DNA of 64,000 bases from Acinetobacter courvalinii (GCF_014635545.1 NZ_BMDA01000001.1:1690739-1754738); one strand, 5' to 3'; positions 29,097 to 40,038 are shown, counted from the stretch's first letter. Notes: a model not told the origin generated them from the letters alone. Numbers and translations: made by a program.

Positions 29097-30122
29097 TTAA
29101 GTACAAAAAGATTCACACAAATCCAGCAAACGATTTGCATAACCCCACTCATTATCATACCACGCAAAAACTTTCGCTTGGTGTCCCACCACCATGGTTT
29201 GGGTTAAATCAACAATTAAAGAATAAGGTGAATGATTAAAGTCACTCGACACCAGATCCTCATCTGTCACTTGCATAATCTGCGCATAATCAAACTGAGC
29301 CGCTTTGCTGAGAACTTCATTGACTTTATGTACGGTAATGGGTGAATGCGAAACAAAAGTAAGATCAATCGCTGCCACATTAATGGTCGGTACACGAATA
29401 GAATAACCGTCAATCCGGTCTTCCATTTTTGGCATGACCTGTTTTAGCGCACCTAATGCACTCGACGTTGTTGGAATAATATTTTGCCCAGACGCACGTG
29501 CTCGACGCAAATCCCGATGCGCATGATCCAGCACTGACTGATCGGCTGTAACCGCATGAATTTCTGTCATTAACGCGGTATCAATACCAAAGGCATCATC
29601 AATAATCTTAACCAGCGGCACTAAAGCTTGCGTGGTACACGATACGCTGGAAATGATCTGATCGCTTGCTTTCACCTCATTGTGATTGACACCATAGACA
29701 ATCGCAGCATCTACAGAGTCAAAAGGCGCCGCCCCAATAATCACACGCTTCGCACCTGCCTCGACATGACGGGTTGCATCGACACGTGAACGGAATAGAC
29801 CGGTACATTCCAGTACTACATCAATATTTAAATCTGCCCAAGGCAATAATTCAGGTTGCTCTTGCTTCAGAACTTGTAGTTTTAATTGGCGTTGATTGGA
29901 CTGAATGTTCAGAAAAATACATTCATTTTCAATCAGAATTTCAACTTGTCCGGCAAAGCGACCGTGCGTGGTATCGTACTTAAATAAATGCACCAGCGTC
30001 TGAACATCGGCCACATCATTAATCGCAACGATTTCAAATTGAAACTGTTTTGAACTTTCAAACCATGCACGTAATACATTCCGACCAATTCGACCAAATC
30101 CATTGATAGCGATACGTTGCAT
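29097..30122 (-). CDS. epd: Erythrose-4-phosphate dehydrogenase-like (GAPDH family)
   Basis: This 341-residue member of the GAPDH superfamily fits E. coli Epd better than GapA in several remembered stretches: HLFKYDTTHGRFAGQVE, LPWADLNIDVVLECTG, DLRRARASGQNIIPT and VSSDFNHSPYSLIVDLTQT. Epd oxidises erythrose 4-phosphate to 4-phosphoerythronate for pyridoxal phosphate synthesis. The N-terminus AINGFGRIGRNVLRAW is the NAD fold. The active-site Cys162 is in SCTTQAL, where the family almost always has SCTTN. pdx genes are not nearby, so Epd versus glycolytic GAPDH rests on sequence only. Confidence 0.68.
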   Translation of the reverse strand: MQRIAINGFGRIGRNVLRAWFESSKQFQFEIVAINDVADVQTLVHLFKYDTTHGRFAGQVEILIENECIFLNIQSNQRQLKLQVLKQEQPELLPWADLNIDVVLECTGLFRSRVDATRHVEAGAKRVIIGAAPFDSVDAAIVYGVNHNEVKASDQIISSVSCTTQALVPLVKIIDDAFGIDTALMTEIHAVTADQSVLDHAHRDLRRARASGQNIIPTTSSALGALKQVMPKMEDRIDGYSIRVPTINVAAIDLTFVSHSPITVHKVNEVLSKAAQFDYAQIMQVTDEDLVSSDFNHSPYSLIVDLTQTMVVGHQAKVFAWYDNEWGYANRLLDLCESFCT

Positions 30123-30243
30123 GTAGCGTCCTTATTCATCAAAACATCATCTTTTCTGTGCTATATGGTAAAACATCAGTTGCCCTATTGAATATAGATT
30201 TTTAGCTTAAACACAGTTTTATATGATATTGCTTGTAAAATCG

Positions 30244-30272
30244 TTGGTGAGGCGGGTATTTTCCGTTATAAT
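30244..30272 (+). promoter_or_regulatory. Sigma-70 promoter of alaS
   Basis: TTGGTG (30244-30249) and TATAAT (30267-30272) are 17 bases apart and lie about 110 bases before the alaS start. Confidence 0.75.
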
Positions 30273-30379
30273 TTAGCACTTTTAAAATCTATGCCACGCA
30301 CCGGGTTCGATTGTAAAACTTTAAAAACAACGTACCTTGTTGCATATAGCCAAATTCAAAATTATGGAGTGTCTTGGTT

Positions 30380-33070
30380 GTGAGTACTCGCTTTATGACA
30401 TCAGCTGAAATCCGTGAAGCATTTTTGCGTTATTTCGAATCGCAAGGGCATACACGCGTCGCGTCGAGTTCTCTCGTTCCCGCCAACGACCCAACGTTGC
30501 TATTTACCAATGCTGGTATGAACCAGTTTAAAGACTGTTTCTTAGGTCTAGAAAAGCGCGATTATGTCCGTGCCGTTTCATCACAAAAATGTGTCCGCGC
30601 AGGCGGTAAGCATAATGACCTCGATAACGTAGGTTACACCGCACGTCACCATACCTTCTTTGAAATGTTAGGTAACTTCTCTTTCGGTGATTACTTCAAA
30701 CAAAATGCGCTTAAATTTGCCTGGGAATTCTTGACCAGCGAACAATGGTTAGGTTTACCGAAAGATCGTTTATATGTCACGGTTTATCACACTGATGATG
30801 AAGCCTTTGATATCTGGAATAAAGAAATCGGTCTAGACGCAGATCGTATTATCCGTATTGGAGACAATAAAGGCGGACAGTACGCATCAGATAACTTCTG
30901 GGCAATGGGTGATACAGGTCCATGTGGGCCATGTTCTGAAATTTTCTATGATCATGGCGATCATATCTGGGGTGGCTTACCGGGCTCACCAGAAGAAGAT
31001 GGTGACCGTTTCATCGAAATCTGGAACAACGTTTTCATGCAGTTCAACCGTACTGCGGATGGTGTGATGCACCCTCTTCCAGCACCTTCTGTCGATACAG
31101 GTATGGGCTTGGAGCGTATTTCTGCAGTATTGCAACACGTTAATTCAAACTATGAAATTGATTTGTTCCAGCACTTATTAAAAGCAGCGGCTGAAATCAT
31201 TGGTTTGGATACCACTGCGATTGAAGCTGAAGCGAAAGCACAAAATAAACCGGTTGAATACCCTGCTTCTTTAAAAGTGATTGCAGACCATGCACGTTCA
31301 TGCTCATTCCTGATTGCTGATGGTGTTAATCCTTCAAATGAAGGGCGTGGTTATGTGTTGCGTCGTATTATTCGTCGTGCAGTCCGCCACGGTAACAAGC
31401 TCGGTGCGACCGGTTCATTCTTCTACAAGATGTTGCAACCGCTGATTGAAGTGATGGGCGATGCTTATCCAGAACTTGCTGCACAGCAAGCACGCATTGA
31501 AGCGCAACTACTGAAAGAAGAAGAGCAATTTGCGAAAACACTTGAGCAAGGCCTGAAGTTACTTGAAGCTGAATTGGCTCAACTGAAAGGCAATGTCATT
31601 CCAGGTGAAACCGTATTTAAACTGTATGATACTTATGGTTTCCCAACGGATTTAACCGCTGATATCGCACGTGAACGTGACCTTACCATTGATGAAGCTG
31701 GCTTCGAAGTTGAAATGGCTGCACAACGTCAACGCGCACGTGATGCAGGTAAATTCGCAGTTGACTATAACAGCATTGTCAAAGTTGAAGGCGAAACTCA
31801 GTTTGATGGCTATGACGCGACTCAAGGCCAAGGTCAAATTGTTGCGATCTACAAAGATGGCGTTCAGGTTGATGAAATTAACGAAGGTGACGAAGCACTT
31901 ATCGTTCTAAATCAAACGCCTTTCTATGCGGAAAGCGGTGGTCAGATCGGTGACACAGGTATCTTCAAGAACGATACCGGTATCTTCGAAGTACAAGATA
32001 CCAAAAAATCTGGTGGTGCTTTTGTCCATCAAGGTATCGTCACCATGGGTAACCTAAAAGCAGCTCAAAATGTTGAAGCAACGGTGAAAGCCGACATCCG
32101 TGCTGCAACAGCGCGTAACCACTCAGCGACTCACCTTCTTCATGCTGCTTTACGCCAGATTCTTGGTGAGCATGTACAACAGAAAGGTTCTTTGGTTGCA
32201 AGTGACGTTTTACGTTTTGACTTTGCCAACGATCAACCTGTTTCATTTGAACAGTTGCAACAGATCGAGCGCTTAGTTAATGCTGAAGTAATTGCAAATA
32301 CTGCGGTAACCACTGAACTGCTTGATATCGACACAGCAAAAGCCAAAGGCGCAATGATGCTGTTCGGTGAAAAGTATGGCGAAGAAGTTCGTGTATTGTC
32401 GATGGGTTCAGTGATTGAAGAGAAAAACTTCTCAATCGAACTTTGTGGCGGTATTCACGTGAAGCGTACGGGTGATATTGGCTTGTTCAAAATCACTTCT
32501 GAAGGTGGCGTAGCTGCGGGCGTTCGTCGTATTGAAGCCGTGACGGGTACCAAAGCAGTTGAAGTGGTTCAAAAAGCTGAAACTGATATCCAAACCATCA
32601 ATGGCTTGTTAAAAGCACAAAAAGATCAAACCGTTGAAAAAGTTGAAGCGATTGTCGAAACCGCTTCTAGCCTGCAAAAGCAAATCGAGCAGCTAAACCA
32701 AAAATTAGCCAGCTTCCAGGCGGCTGATCTGTTGGATCAAGTAAAAGAAATTGCGGGTCGTCAAACTTTGATTACCACTGTACAAGGTTTGGATGCCAAA
32801 TCATTACGCAATCTACATGACAGCGTAAAATCAAAATTGGAAGATGCAGTCATTATTTTAGCTGGTGTTGATGGTGATAAAGTGAGTTTAATCGCCTCTG
32901 TCGCTAAACAATATGCTGCAACTCTAAAAGCAGGTGACATCATCAAACACCTGGCTCAAGAGCTGGGTGGTAAAGGTGGTGGTAAACCTGACTTAGCACA
33001 AGGTGGCGCGCCACTTAACGAGAAGTTTGATCAAGTGATGGCAGCATTACCAGCCTGGCTTGAGCAATAA
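30380..33070 (+). CDS. alaS: Alanyl-tRNA synthetase
   Basis: AlaRS charges tRNA-Ala. The 896-residue protein starts [18 protein letters not shown] and continues [24 protein letters not shown] (motif 1 region). The editing domain has [17 protein letters not shown] (about residues 570-586) and the zinc ligands in [15 protein letters not shown]. The C-terminal region has [15 protein letters not shown] chose the GTG at 30380 because TGGAG lies about ten bases upstream; the TTG at 30374 is too close and the ATG at 30395 too far. It leads the conserved alaS-lysC-csrA block. Confidence 0.96.
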   Translation: MSTRFMTSAEIREAFLRYFESQGHTRVASSSLVPANDPTLLFTNAGMNQFKDCFLGLEKRDYVRAVSSQKCVRAGGKHNDLDNVGYTARHHTFFEMLGNFSFGDYFKQNALKFAWEFLTSEQWLGLPKDRLYVTVYHTDDEAFDIWNKEIGLDADRIIRIGDNKGGQYASDNFWAMGDTGPCGPCSEIFYDHGDHIWGGLPGSPEEDGDRFIEIWNNVFMQFNRTADGVMHPLPAPSVDTGMGLERISAVLQHVNSNYEIDLFQHLLKAAAEIIGLDTTAIEAEAKAQNKPVEYPASLKVIADHARSCSFLIADGVNPSNEGRGYVLRRIIRRAVRHGNKLGATGSFFYKMLQPLIEVMGDAYPELAAQQARIEAQLLKEEEQFAKTLEQGLKLLEAELAQLKGNVIPGETVFKLYDTYGFPTDLTADIARERDLTIDEAGFEVEMAAQRQRARDAGKFAVDYNSIVKVEGETQFDGYDATQGQGQIVAIYKDGVQVDEINEGDEALIVLNQTPFYAESGGQIGDTGIFKNDTGIFEVQDTKKSGGAFVHQGIVTMGNLKAAQNVEATVKADIRAATARNHSATHLLHAALRQILGEHVQQKGSLVASDVLRFDFANDQPVSFEQLQQIERLVNAEVIANTAVTTELLDIDTAKAKGAMMLFGEKYGEEVRVLSMGSVIEEKNFSIELCGGIHVKRTGDIGLFKITSEGGVAAGVRRIEAVTGTKAVEVVQKAETDIQTINGLLKAQKDQTVEKVEAIVETASSLQKQIEQLNQKLASFQAADLLDQVKEIAGRQTLITTVQGLDAKSLRNLHDSVKSKLEDAVIILAGVDGDKVSLIASVAKQYAATLKAGDIIKHLAQELGGKGGGKPDLAQGGAPLNEKFDQVMAALPAWLEQ

Positions 33071-33093
33071 ACAAAACTTCACTTTTGTGTAAC

Positions 33094-33117
33094 TGACCCT
33101 GATGCCTCTCAGGGTCA
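33094..33117 (+). terminator. Hairpin between alaS and lysC
   Basis: Perfect arms TGACCCTGA and TCAGGGTCA enclose six bases. No T-run follows (TGGCTTATATGG), so it is at most a partial terminator or RNA-processing hairpin, 20 bases before lysC. Confidence 0.45.
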
Positions 33118-33136
33118 TGGCTTATATGGAACAACT

Positions 33137-34417
33137 ATGGCATTAATCGTTCAAAAATATGGCGGTACCTCTATGGGTACTCCTGAGCGCATTTTAAATG
33201 TTGCTCGTCGTGTCAAGCGCTGGCATGATCATGGTCACAAGGTGGTCGTGGTCGTATCTGCAATGAGTGGTGAAACCAACCGCTTACTTGCGCTTGCCAA
33301 AGCCATTACCAGCACTCCTGACCCACGTGAATTAGATCAAATGGTGTCAACGGGTGAACAAGTAACGATTTCCATGTTAGCTATGGCACTGAATTCAATT
33401 GGTGTAGAAGCTAAATCATATACTGGTCGTCAGGTTGGGATCAAAACCGATAGCGCGTTTACCAAAGCACGTATTGAATCGATTGATACTGACGTGATGA
33501 CGGCTGACTTAGATGCAGGCCGTGTAATCGTTGTTGCTGGCTTCCAGGGTTATGATGCCAATGGCAATATCACAACGCTGGGCCGTGGTGGTTCTGATAC
33601 TTCTGGTGTTGCCCTTGCAGCAGCATTAAAAGCAGATGAATGCCAGATCTATACCGATGTGGACGGTGTTTATACCACTGACCCACGTGTAGCGCCAAAA
33701 GCGAAAAAAGTCGACCGTATCTCTTTTGAAGAAATGCTTGAAATGGCATCTTTAGGTTCAAAAGTTTTACAAATTCGCTCTGTTGAATTCGCAGGCAAAT
33801 ATCAAGTGCCATTACGCGTATTATCAAGCTTTGATAATGAAGATGATGGCGCATTTGATGAAGATTTCAAACAAAACGTAGGCACACTAATTACGACTGA
33901 GGCAGAAGACGACATGGAACAACCAATCATTGCAGGTATTGCATTTAACCGTGACGAAGCAAAATTAACTATTTTGGGTGTTCCTGACGAGCCAGGTATT
34001 GCTTCTAAAATCTTGTCACCTATCAGTAATGCCAACATTGAAGTGGATATGATCATCCAGAATGTTGAAGAAGATGGTACGACTGATTTCACTTTCACGG
34101 TCAACCGCAATGACTTGGCGAAAGCAAAAGCGATTTTAGACCAAACTGCTAATAGCATTGAAGGATGTGAAGTTGTAACCCGTGATGACATCGTAAAAGT
34201 CTCAATCGTGGGTGTGGGTATGCGCTCTCATGCAGGCGTAGCGAGCAAAATGTTCACTGCACTAGCTGAAGAAAGCATTAATATTCTCATGATTTCTACA
34301 TCAGAAATTAAGGTTTCTGTGATCATTGAAGAAAACTACCTTGAGTTGGCAGTTCGTTGTTTACATACAGCTTTCGGCCTAGACCGTGAACACGGCGAAA
34401 GCAGTGCTCGTGCTTAA
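33137..34417 (+). CDS. lysC: Aspartate kinase
   Basis: Aspartokinase makes aspartyl phosphate, the first step to lysine, methionine, threonine and diaminopimelate. The 426-residue protein begins MALIVQKYGGTSMGTPERI. TTLGRGGSDTSGVALAAAL (about residues 150-168) and TDVDGVYTTDPR (about residues 174-185) complete the kinase domain. Two ACT domains follow from about residue 265 (TILGVPDEPGIASKILSPI; VSIVGVGMRSHAGVASKMF). Both are full, so feedback by lysine/threonine is likely. It lies between alaS and csrA, the usual order. Confidence 0.96.
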   Translation: MALIVQKYGGTSMGTPERILNVARRVKRWHDHGHKVVVVVSAMSGETNRLLALAKAITSTPDPRELDQMVSTGEQVTISMLAMALNSIGVEAKSYTGRQVGIKTDSAFTKARIESIDTDVMTADLDAGRVIVVAGFQGYDANGNITTLGRGGSDTSGVALAAALKADECQIYTDVDGVYTTDPRVAPKAKKVDRISFEEMLEMASLGSKVLQIRSVEFAGKYQVPLRVLSSFDNEDDGAFDEDFKQNVGTLITTEAEDDMEQPIIAGIAFNRDEAKLTILGVPDEPGIASKILSPISNANIEVDMIIQNVEEDGTTDFTFTVNRNDLAKAKAILDQTANSIEGCEVVTRDDIVKVSIVGVGMRSHAGVASKMFTALAEESINILMISTSEIKVSVIIEENYLELAVRCLHTAFGLDREHGESSARA

Positions 34418-34463
34418 TTAATAGCTGCTTAAACATATTTACTTGTGAGTAAATAAGAAAAAA

Positions 34464-34501
34464 AACAGAGCCACTATAGTTTTTTTTATAGTGGCTCTGT
34501 T
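34464..34501 (-). terminator. Strong hairpin facing the minus strand between lysC and csrA
   Basis: Arms AACAGAGCCACTATA (34464-34478) and TATAGTGGCTCTGTT (34487-34501) are perfect 15-bp complements with a T-rich 8-base loop. The A-run at 34458-34463 becomes a T-run only on the minus strand. On the plus strand the hairpin is followed by ATATTAG, a poor tail. Confidence 0.7.
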
Positions 34502-34654
34502 ATATTAGCCCTGAGGTTTTTAAGAAGATTCTCACAGAACTTACGAAAAAGAATGTTTTTTACATATTTCTGTTAGAATTTTCTGTATATTAGGCTGTGC
34601 TTTCGAACAATGAATTCCCTGTCGCAAGTTTAAGCGTTTAGCAAGGAGATAAAC

Positions 34655-34918
34655 ATGCTGATTCTGACCCGTCGTGTCGGAGAAACATTAATGATTGGGG
34701 ATCAAGTCAGTGTTACTGTGCTTGGCGTAAAAGGCAATCAGGTGCGTATTGGTGTAAATGCTCCAAAAGAAGTTTCTGTGCATCGTGAGGAAATTTACCA
34801 ACGTATCCAACATGAACGTGCCATGCATGAGCATCTGCAACATCTTGATCAAGATTATCAACATTCTTATGAAGAAGATAATAACGAGTTCCCTCGTCAT
34901 AATAACTTCAACCGTTAA
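34655..34918 (+). CDS. csrA: Carbon storage regulator CsrA (with C-terminal extension)
   Basis: CsrA is a dimeric RNA-binding regulator that recognises GGA motifs in mRNA leaders. Residues 1-52 are nearly identical to E. coli CsrA ([30 protein letters not shown]), including RNA-contact Leu4 and Arg44. The protein is 87 residues instead of about 61: a hydrophilic tail ([20 protein letters not shown], then an Asp/Glu/Asn-rich end) follows. Extended CsrA forms are, from memory, typical of Moraxellaceae. The start has AAGGAGATAAAC upstream. Confidence 0.96.
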   Translation: MLILTRRVGETLMIGDQVSVTVLGVKGNQVRIGVNAPKEVSVHREEIYQRIQHERAMHEHLQHLDQDYQHSYEEDNNEFPRHNNFNR

Positions 34919-34937
34919 TGTGCAGAATTCTTTTCTG

Positions 34938-34975
34938 AACAATTAAAGCGACTATTTATAGTCGCTTTAATTGTT
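34938..34975. terminator. Bidirectional terminator between csrA and rnhB
   Basis: A 17-bp perfect stem (AACAATTAAAGCGACTA with its complement) around loop TTTA. The right arm ends at the rnhB stop codon. It serves both converging genes. Confidence 0.85.
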
Positions 34976-35541
34976 TATAGACCTAGTGCTTTTTTCACAG
35001 GTCCATAACTGCGGCGGTGTTGATCAATCACACCATGGGCCGCGATCGCTTCAAAATGAGCCTTGGTTGGATATCCTTTATGTTTGGCAAAGCCATAGTC
35101 CGGATATTGCTGATCAAGCACCTGCATCTGGCGATCACGTGTGACCTTGGCCAGAATACTGGCTGCACTGATTTCGGCATGACTTGCATCTCCCCCGACA
35201 ATTGCTTCACACGCAATCGTTATTCCTTTTGGAATCTGATTACCATCCACAATCACTTTTAACGGCTGGGTATGCAAGCCTTCTACCGCACGACGCATTG
35301 CCAGAAAAGTCGCCTGTAAAATATTAAACTCATCAATTTCAGCATGGGTTGCTTCAGCAATTGACCATGCCAATGCCTTTTCCTGAATTTCCAAGAATAA
35401 TTTTTCGCGCTTCTTCTCTGTTAGTTTTTTAGAATCATTTAAACCTTGAATCGGATTATTTGGATCTAAAATGACGGCAGCGGCAACCACAGAACCCACT
35501 AAAGGCCCACGTCCCGCTTCATCTACACCCGCAATTGTCAT
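34975..35541 (-). CDS. rnhB: Ribonuclease HII
   Basis: RNase HII removes single ribonucleotides from DNA. The 188-residue protein starts [25 protein letters not shown], with the catalytic Asp-Glu pair. [14 protein letters not shown] (about residues 127-140) and [18 protein letters not shown] (about residues 149-166) match the family. It is slightly short compared with the usual 200 or so. A 42-base gap separates it from the small lipoprotein gene upstream on the same strand. Confidence 0.96.
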   Translation of the reverse strand: MTIAGVDEAGRGPLVGSVVAAAVILDPNNPIQGLNDSKKLTEKKREKLFLEIQEKALAWSIAEATHAEIDEFNILQATFLAMRRAVEGLHTQPLKVIVDGNQIPKGITIACEAIVGGDASHAEISAASILAKVTRDRQMQVLDQQYPDYGFAKHKGYPTKAHFEAIAAHGVIDQHRRSYGPVKKALGL

Positions 35542-35583
35542 ACTACTTCTCTCAAAATAGGCTGATGACTCAGCCTGATCTTA

Positions 35584-35967
35584 TTAACCTGCTTTTTTAA
35601 ACGTTTCCGCCACACATGCATTTACAGTTTGTGAAACCACTTGAGTCACAATGGTTGCACGAGCAGTAGGATCAATGGCAGCTGTCGCCAATTCAACCGC
35701 TGTTACGCTGTTTGGTGCTTTTTCGCTAACACAACCACAGACTTCAGTCTGGATATTTTCACGTTGTTCAGCAGTCATTACACGTGTTGCTGTTTTCCAA
35801 GCTGGTAAGGTATTAATCTCATTAATACATTTCGCATTTACCGCAACTTTTAATGCCGCCATACCCAATTGCTGAGAAGTCGCGCCAGCCGAGTTACTGC
35901 CATCTGGTGTTACACATCCTGTTAGGGCTAAAACAACAGGGGCAACAATAAGTACCAACTTTTTCAT
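35584..35967 (-). CDS. Small hypothetical lipoprotein
   Basis: The 127-residue protein has a lipoprotein signal (MKKLVLIVAPVVLALTGC; Cys18 is the lipidated residue). Four further cysteines follow in AKCINEI, VCGCVSE and NACVAE, suggesting two disulphides in a small helical periplasmic domain. The CGC pair is reminiscent of other short Acinetobacter lipoproteins, but I recognise no named family. It is upstream of rnhB on the same strand and may be cotranscribed with it. Function unknown. Confidence 0.75.
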   Translation of the reverse strand: MKKLVLIVAPVVLALTGCVTPDGSNSAGATSQQLGMAALKVAVNAKCINEINTLPAWKTATRVMTAEQRENIQTEVCGCVSEKAPNSVTAVELATAAIDPTARATIVTQVVSQTVNACVAETFKKAG

Positions 35968-36192
35968 GATTTCTTACCTGTATCTAAATTTTTGGCAGGC
36001 GTATTGTGCCTAAATGAGTGGCTTTATGATATGACTCAGCGCAAACTTTACATAATATAACAATTATAACTGAGCAAAATTTTGTATGACCGTTCTAAGC
36101 ATAAAACGCTCCGTTACATTTCCATTGTATGAGAAATAACAAGGTGTTATTAGAATTAAAATATCCATTTATAAAAATGCCAGGATGTTGCA

Positions 36193-36750
36193 ATGTCAAC
36201 CTCATCACAATATTACACCCGTACAGCACAAGTTATTCATTGGCTCATGGCTGCAATTTTTATCACTGCCTGGCTGATTGGTTTTTACAGTGGTAATTTT
36301 CTGAGCTATGAGGTTGATGGCAGCTTTAAAGGCGACGTCATCACCCTACATAAGAATATTGCCACGACTATTATTTTCTTGGTGGTGATCCGGATTTTCT
36401 GGCGCTACACCCACCCCGTTCCGCAACTGCCAGACACCATGTCACCCATGATGAAAAGCTTGGCCCATGTCGGACATTTCTTGCTGTATTTAATGTTATT
36501 AGCTTTACCTATTACCGGCTGTTTATTTAGCTGGAGTGCCGGACACCCTGCACCGGTTCTGTATTTATTCGAAATTCCACGCTTAGTACAGGACAACCCT
36601 GATCTGATGGCCATTGTTAAACCCATCCATATTTATCTTTCATGGTTTGCGGGTCTATTGGTTGCTGGTCATGCTTTAGCGGCCATCAAACATCATGTAA
36701 TTGATAAAGATAATGTACTACTCAGCATGCTACGCCAGCCTAAAAAATAA
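36193..36750 (+). CDS. Cytochrome b561 family protein
   Basis: The 185-residue protein has four membrane helices and the histidines of a di-heme b561/YodB-type cytochrome: TRTAQVIHWLMAAIF (about His17), HKNIATTIIFLVV, VGHFLLYLMLLALPITG and HIYLSWFAGLLVAGHALAAIKHH (about residues 142-164). Such proteins pass electrons between quinol and periplasmic acceptors and include superoxide-oxidising CybB. No partner gene is adjacent. A terminator shared with the converging deaminase gene follows. Confidence 0.88.
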   Translation: MSTSSQYYTRTAQVIHWLMAAIFITAWLIGFYSGNFLSYEVDGSFKGDVITLHKNIATTIIFLVVIRIFWRYTHPVPQLPDTMSPMMKSLAHVGHFLLYLMLLALPITGCLFSWSAGHPAPVLYLFEIPRLVQDNPDLMAIVKPIHIYLSWFAGLLVAGHALAAIKHHVIDKDNVLLSMLRQPKK

Positions 36751-36764
36751 AATGTCCAGATAAT

Positions 36765-36794
36765 AAAAAAACCGCTTAAAGCGGTTTTTTTATT
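36765..36794. terminator. Bidirectional terminator between cytochrome b561 and deaminase genes
   Basis: Stem AAAAAACCGC/GCGGTTTTTT around loop TTAAA, with T-runs on both strands. Confidence 0.9.
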
Positions 36795-36806
36795 ATACGA
36801 AAACAA

Positions 36807-37856
<1,050 letters not shown>

Positions 37857-37917
37857 CGGGTTCTTTGCTGGAATAACAATAGCAGCAAAGAATAATGTAA
37901 AAATGATAAATCTTGGA

Positions 37918-39237
37918 TTAGCCGCCAAAAGCAGCAAATTTAAATACCCAAAGTGCTGCGATGATCCAGACCATATACGGTACAGTTTTCGCTTTACCTG
38001 TAAATAATTTCACCAATGCGTAGCTAATAAAGCCCATGGCAATACCATCAGCAATTGAGTAGGCAAATGGCATAAATACAATGGTTAAAAATGCAGGTAC
38101 TGCTTCAGTAATATCATCCCAGTCAATATTGGTGATCCCCTGGATCATCAACACACCAATGAACAATAAAGCAGGTGCGGTTGCAAAACCTGGTACAGAT
38201 TGAGCCAATGGCGCAAGGAATAAACAGCTTACAAACAAGAATGCGACCACAACAGCGGTCAAACCTGTACGACCACCTGCAGCTACACCTGACGCAGATT
38301 CAATATAAGGTGTCGTTGATGAGGTACCTAAAGCAGCACCCGCAACAATCGCAGTTGAATCGGCAAATAAGGCTTTTTTCAAACGTGGCAATTTACCATC
38401 CTGCAATAAACCTGCACGATGCGAAACCCCTACCAGTGTCCCTGTACTATCAAATAGATCGACAATAAAGAAAACAAAGATGACGCCGACCATACTGGCT
38501 GTAAACAGACCTTCAAAGTCCATTTGCATAAAGGTCGGTGCAATCGAAGGAATCTCGCCAACCACGCCCTTAAATTCATTTAAGCCCATTAAGGTTGCAA
38601 TCGCAGTCACCGCCAAGATACTGATAATGATAGCGCCACGTACCTTAAACTGATGCAACACCACAATGAGCAGGAAGCCGAATAAGGCAAGCAAGACGGT
38701 TGGCTGTTTAATATCACCCAGTCCAACCAAAGTTGCCTGATTGGCAACAATAATGCCTGAGTTCTTTAATGCAACCAAAGCCAGAAACAAGCCAATACCG
38801 CCACCAATGGCAAATTTAAGTGACATTGGAATCGCATTGACAATTGCTTCCCGGATTTTAAAGAAGCTGATGGCAAGGAAAATAATCCCTGAAACAAAAA
38901 CCGCAGCGAGTGCTGTTTGCCAAGGCACACCCATGCCTAAGCAGACAGAATAGGTAAAGTAAGCATTCAAGCCCATACCAGGTGCCAGTGCGATTGGATA
39001 ATTCGCAATAATCCCCATGACCAAACAGCCGATTGCAGCAGCCAGACAGGTCGCAACAAACACCGCTCCGTGATCCATCCCTGTTTCAGAAAGAATGAGC
39101 GGATTTACAATAATGATGTAGCACATGGTTAAGAATGTGGTTACACCTGCCAAAACTTCTGTTCTAAAGTTAGTTTTGTTATCGCTTAATTTAAATAAGC
39201 GTTCTAACAAACCAGCTGAAGCATTAGGCGTTGTCAT
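37918..39237 (-). CDS. NCS2-family purine permease (AzgA/PbuG type)
   Basis: The 439-residue protein has about 12 hydrophobic segments and the AzgA-like signature: residues 10-30 include LFKLSDNKTNFRTEVLAGVT, then FLTMCYIIIVNPLIL, PGMGLNAYFTYSV, GTSSTTPYIESASGVAAGGRTG (about residues 302-323) and an acidic-pocket region. Known relatives import adenine, guanine and hypoxanthine with protons. The deaminase gene 112 bases downstream on the same strand suggests a purine uptake and deamination unit, although a terminator lies between. Confidence 0.9.
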   Translation of the reverse strand: MTTPNASAGLLERLFKLSDNKTNFRTEVLAGVTTFLTMCYIIIVNPLILSETGMDHGAVFVATCLAAAIGCLVMGIIANYPIALAPGMGLNAYFTYSVCLGMGVPWQTALAAVFVSGIIFLAISFFKIREAIVNAIPMSLKFAIGGGIGLFLALVALKNSGIIVANQATLVGLGDIKQPTVLLALFGFLLIVVLHQFKVRGAIIISILAVTAIATLMGLNEFKGVVGEIPSIAPTFMQMDFEGLFTASMVGVIFVFFIVDLFDSTGTLVGVSHRAGLLQDGKLPRLKKALFADSTAIVAGAALGTSSTTPYIESASGVAAGGRTGLTAVVVAFLFVSCLFLAPLAQSVPGFATAPALLFIGVLMIQGITNIDWDDITEAVPAFLTIVFMPFAYSIADGIAMGFISYALVKLFTGKAKTVPYMVWIIAALWVFKFAAFGG

Positions 39238-39566
39238 AACATAGCACCTGTTAAAATCTAAGATCGTAGGACGTGAAATCTATACTCTTGTGCGGCAATC
39301 TTTTTTGAATTTGCACAAAAGAGTACTCGAAGCTAGAAAGCAATCTATATGCCAGCTTGGTACTTGTTACATAGACAACATGTATAAATTTAATTTCGCT
39401 ATCAAAACGTAAAAAGCCGCATATCTTGATGCAGCTTTTTATTTAGTGGTAAATATTTTAACAGATTCTATTTAAAACTTGCGCATCGCCAAGCAAAAAA
39501 AGACCATTTAATCGACGATCCCAAGTAAACCACTGCATTACCAGCCCCATACCTGATCAATGCCTA
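39238..39566. other. Gap upstream of the NCS2 permease, with leader hairpins
   Basis: An imperfect inverted repeat at 39283-39325 (TACTCTTGTGC against GCACAAAAGAGTA, two-base bulge) lies 46 bases before the permease start. A terminator-like stem AAAAAGCcGCAT/ATGCaGCTTTTT is at 39411-39440 and suits the minus-strand 61-aa gene. I see no purine riboswitch core here. Confidence 0.5.
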
Positions 39567-39752
39567 CTAATTATTTGGCTTATATGAAGACAGTTGGTTG
39601 CGGGGATCGTGTTGAATCGTATCCAGGCTATGCTCTGCATCCTGTACAATCTTCATGAGCTCTTGGCGCTTTTTGGTTTGTGCATCGACATAGGCAACAT
39701 AGCCTAAAATGACAATGGCAAAGCTTACAAGCAAACTAAGTGTAATCTTCAT
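39567..39752 (-). CDS. Small hypothetical membrane or exported protein (61 aa)
   Basis: The 61-residue product starts with a hydrophobic segment (MKITLSLLVSFAIVILGYVAYVDAQ) that is either a signal peptide cut after VDA or a membrane anchor. A short charged tail follows (TKKRQELMKIVQDAEHSLDTIQHDP). The start codon and a downstream terminator-like stem make it plausible as a gene. No family recognised. Confidence 0.55.
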   Translation of the reverse strand: MKITLSLLVSFAIVILGYVAYVDAQTKKRQELMKIVQDAEHSLDTIQHDPRNQLSSYKPNN

Positions 39753-40005
39753 TATTATTATCTCTATTTTAATGTTTTCTTTAATACTAGCAAAAAAGTA
39801 TTAAACCAGGTACAAACAAGCATAATAAAACCAAAAATGAGAACCACATCACAATTATACAGTTATTTTTAAGTTTTATCGCTTATTTTTCATACAATTA
39901 GATATTAGAATATTACCGTAATTTAAGCAATAGCATTTTATATAATTCAATAAGATAGATATGGATTACATCTTTATTTACATGGTCTATTTTATTGACT
40001 GACAA
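39753..40005. other. AT-rich gap, nothing recognised
   Basis: About 250 very AT-rich bases between the 61-aa gene and the terminator of the TonB receptor gene. I find no gene or repeat. Confidence 0.5.
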
Positions 40006-40038
40006 TAAAAAAGCACCTCTGCTAACATAGAGATGCTT
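40006..40038 (-). terminator. Terminator of the TonB receptor gene
   Basis: Stem AAGCACCTCT/AGAGATGCTT (one C-A mismatch) with an 8-base loop; six T residues follow on the minus strand. Confidence 0.82.

Noticed and set aside
36405..36626. Antisense open frame within the cytochrome b561 gene
   Set aside because: Shadow of the real gene; no start signals and no homology recognised.
39238..39566. Purine riboswitch before the NCS2 permease
   Set aside because: The conserved three-way-junction core is absent on the minus strand.
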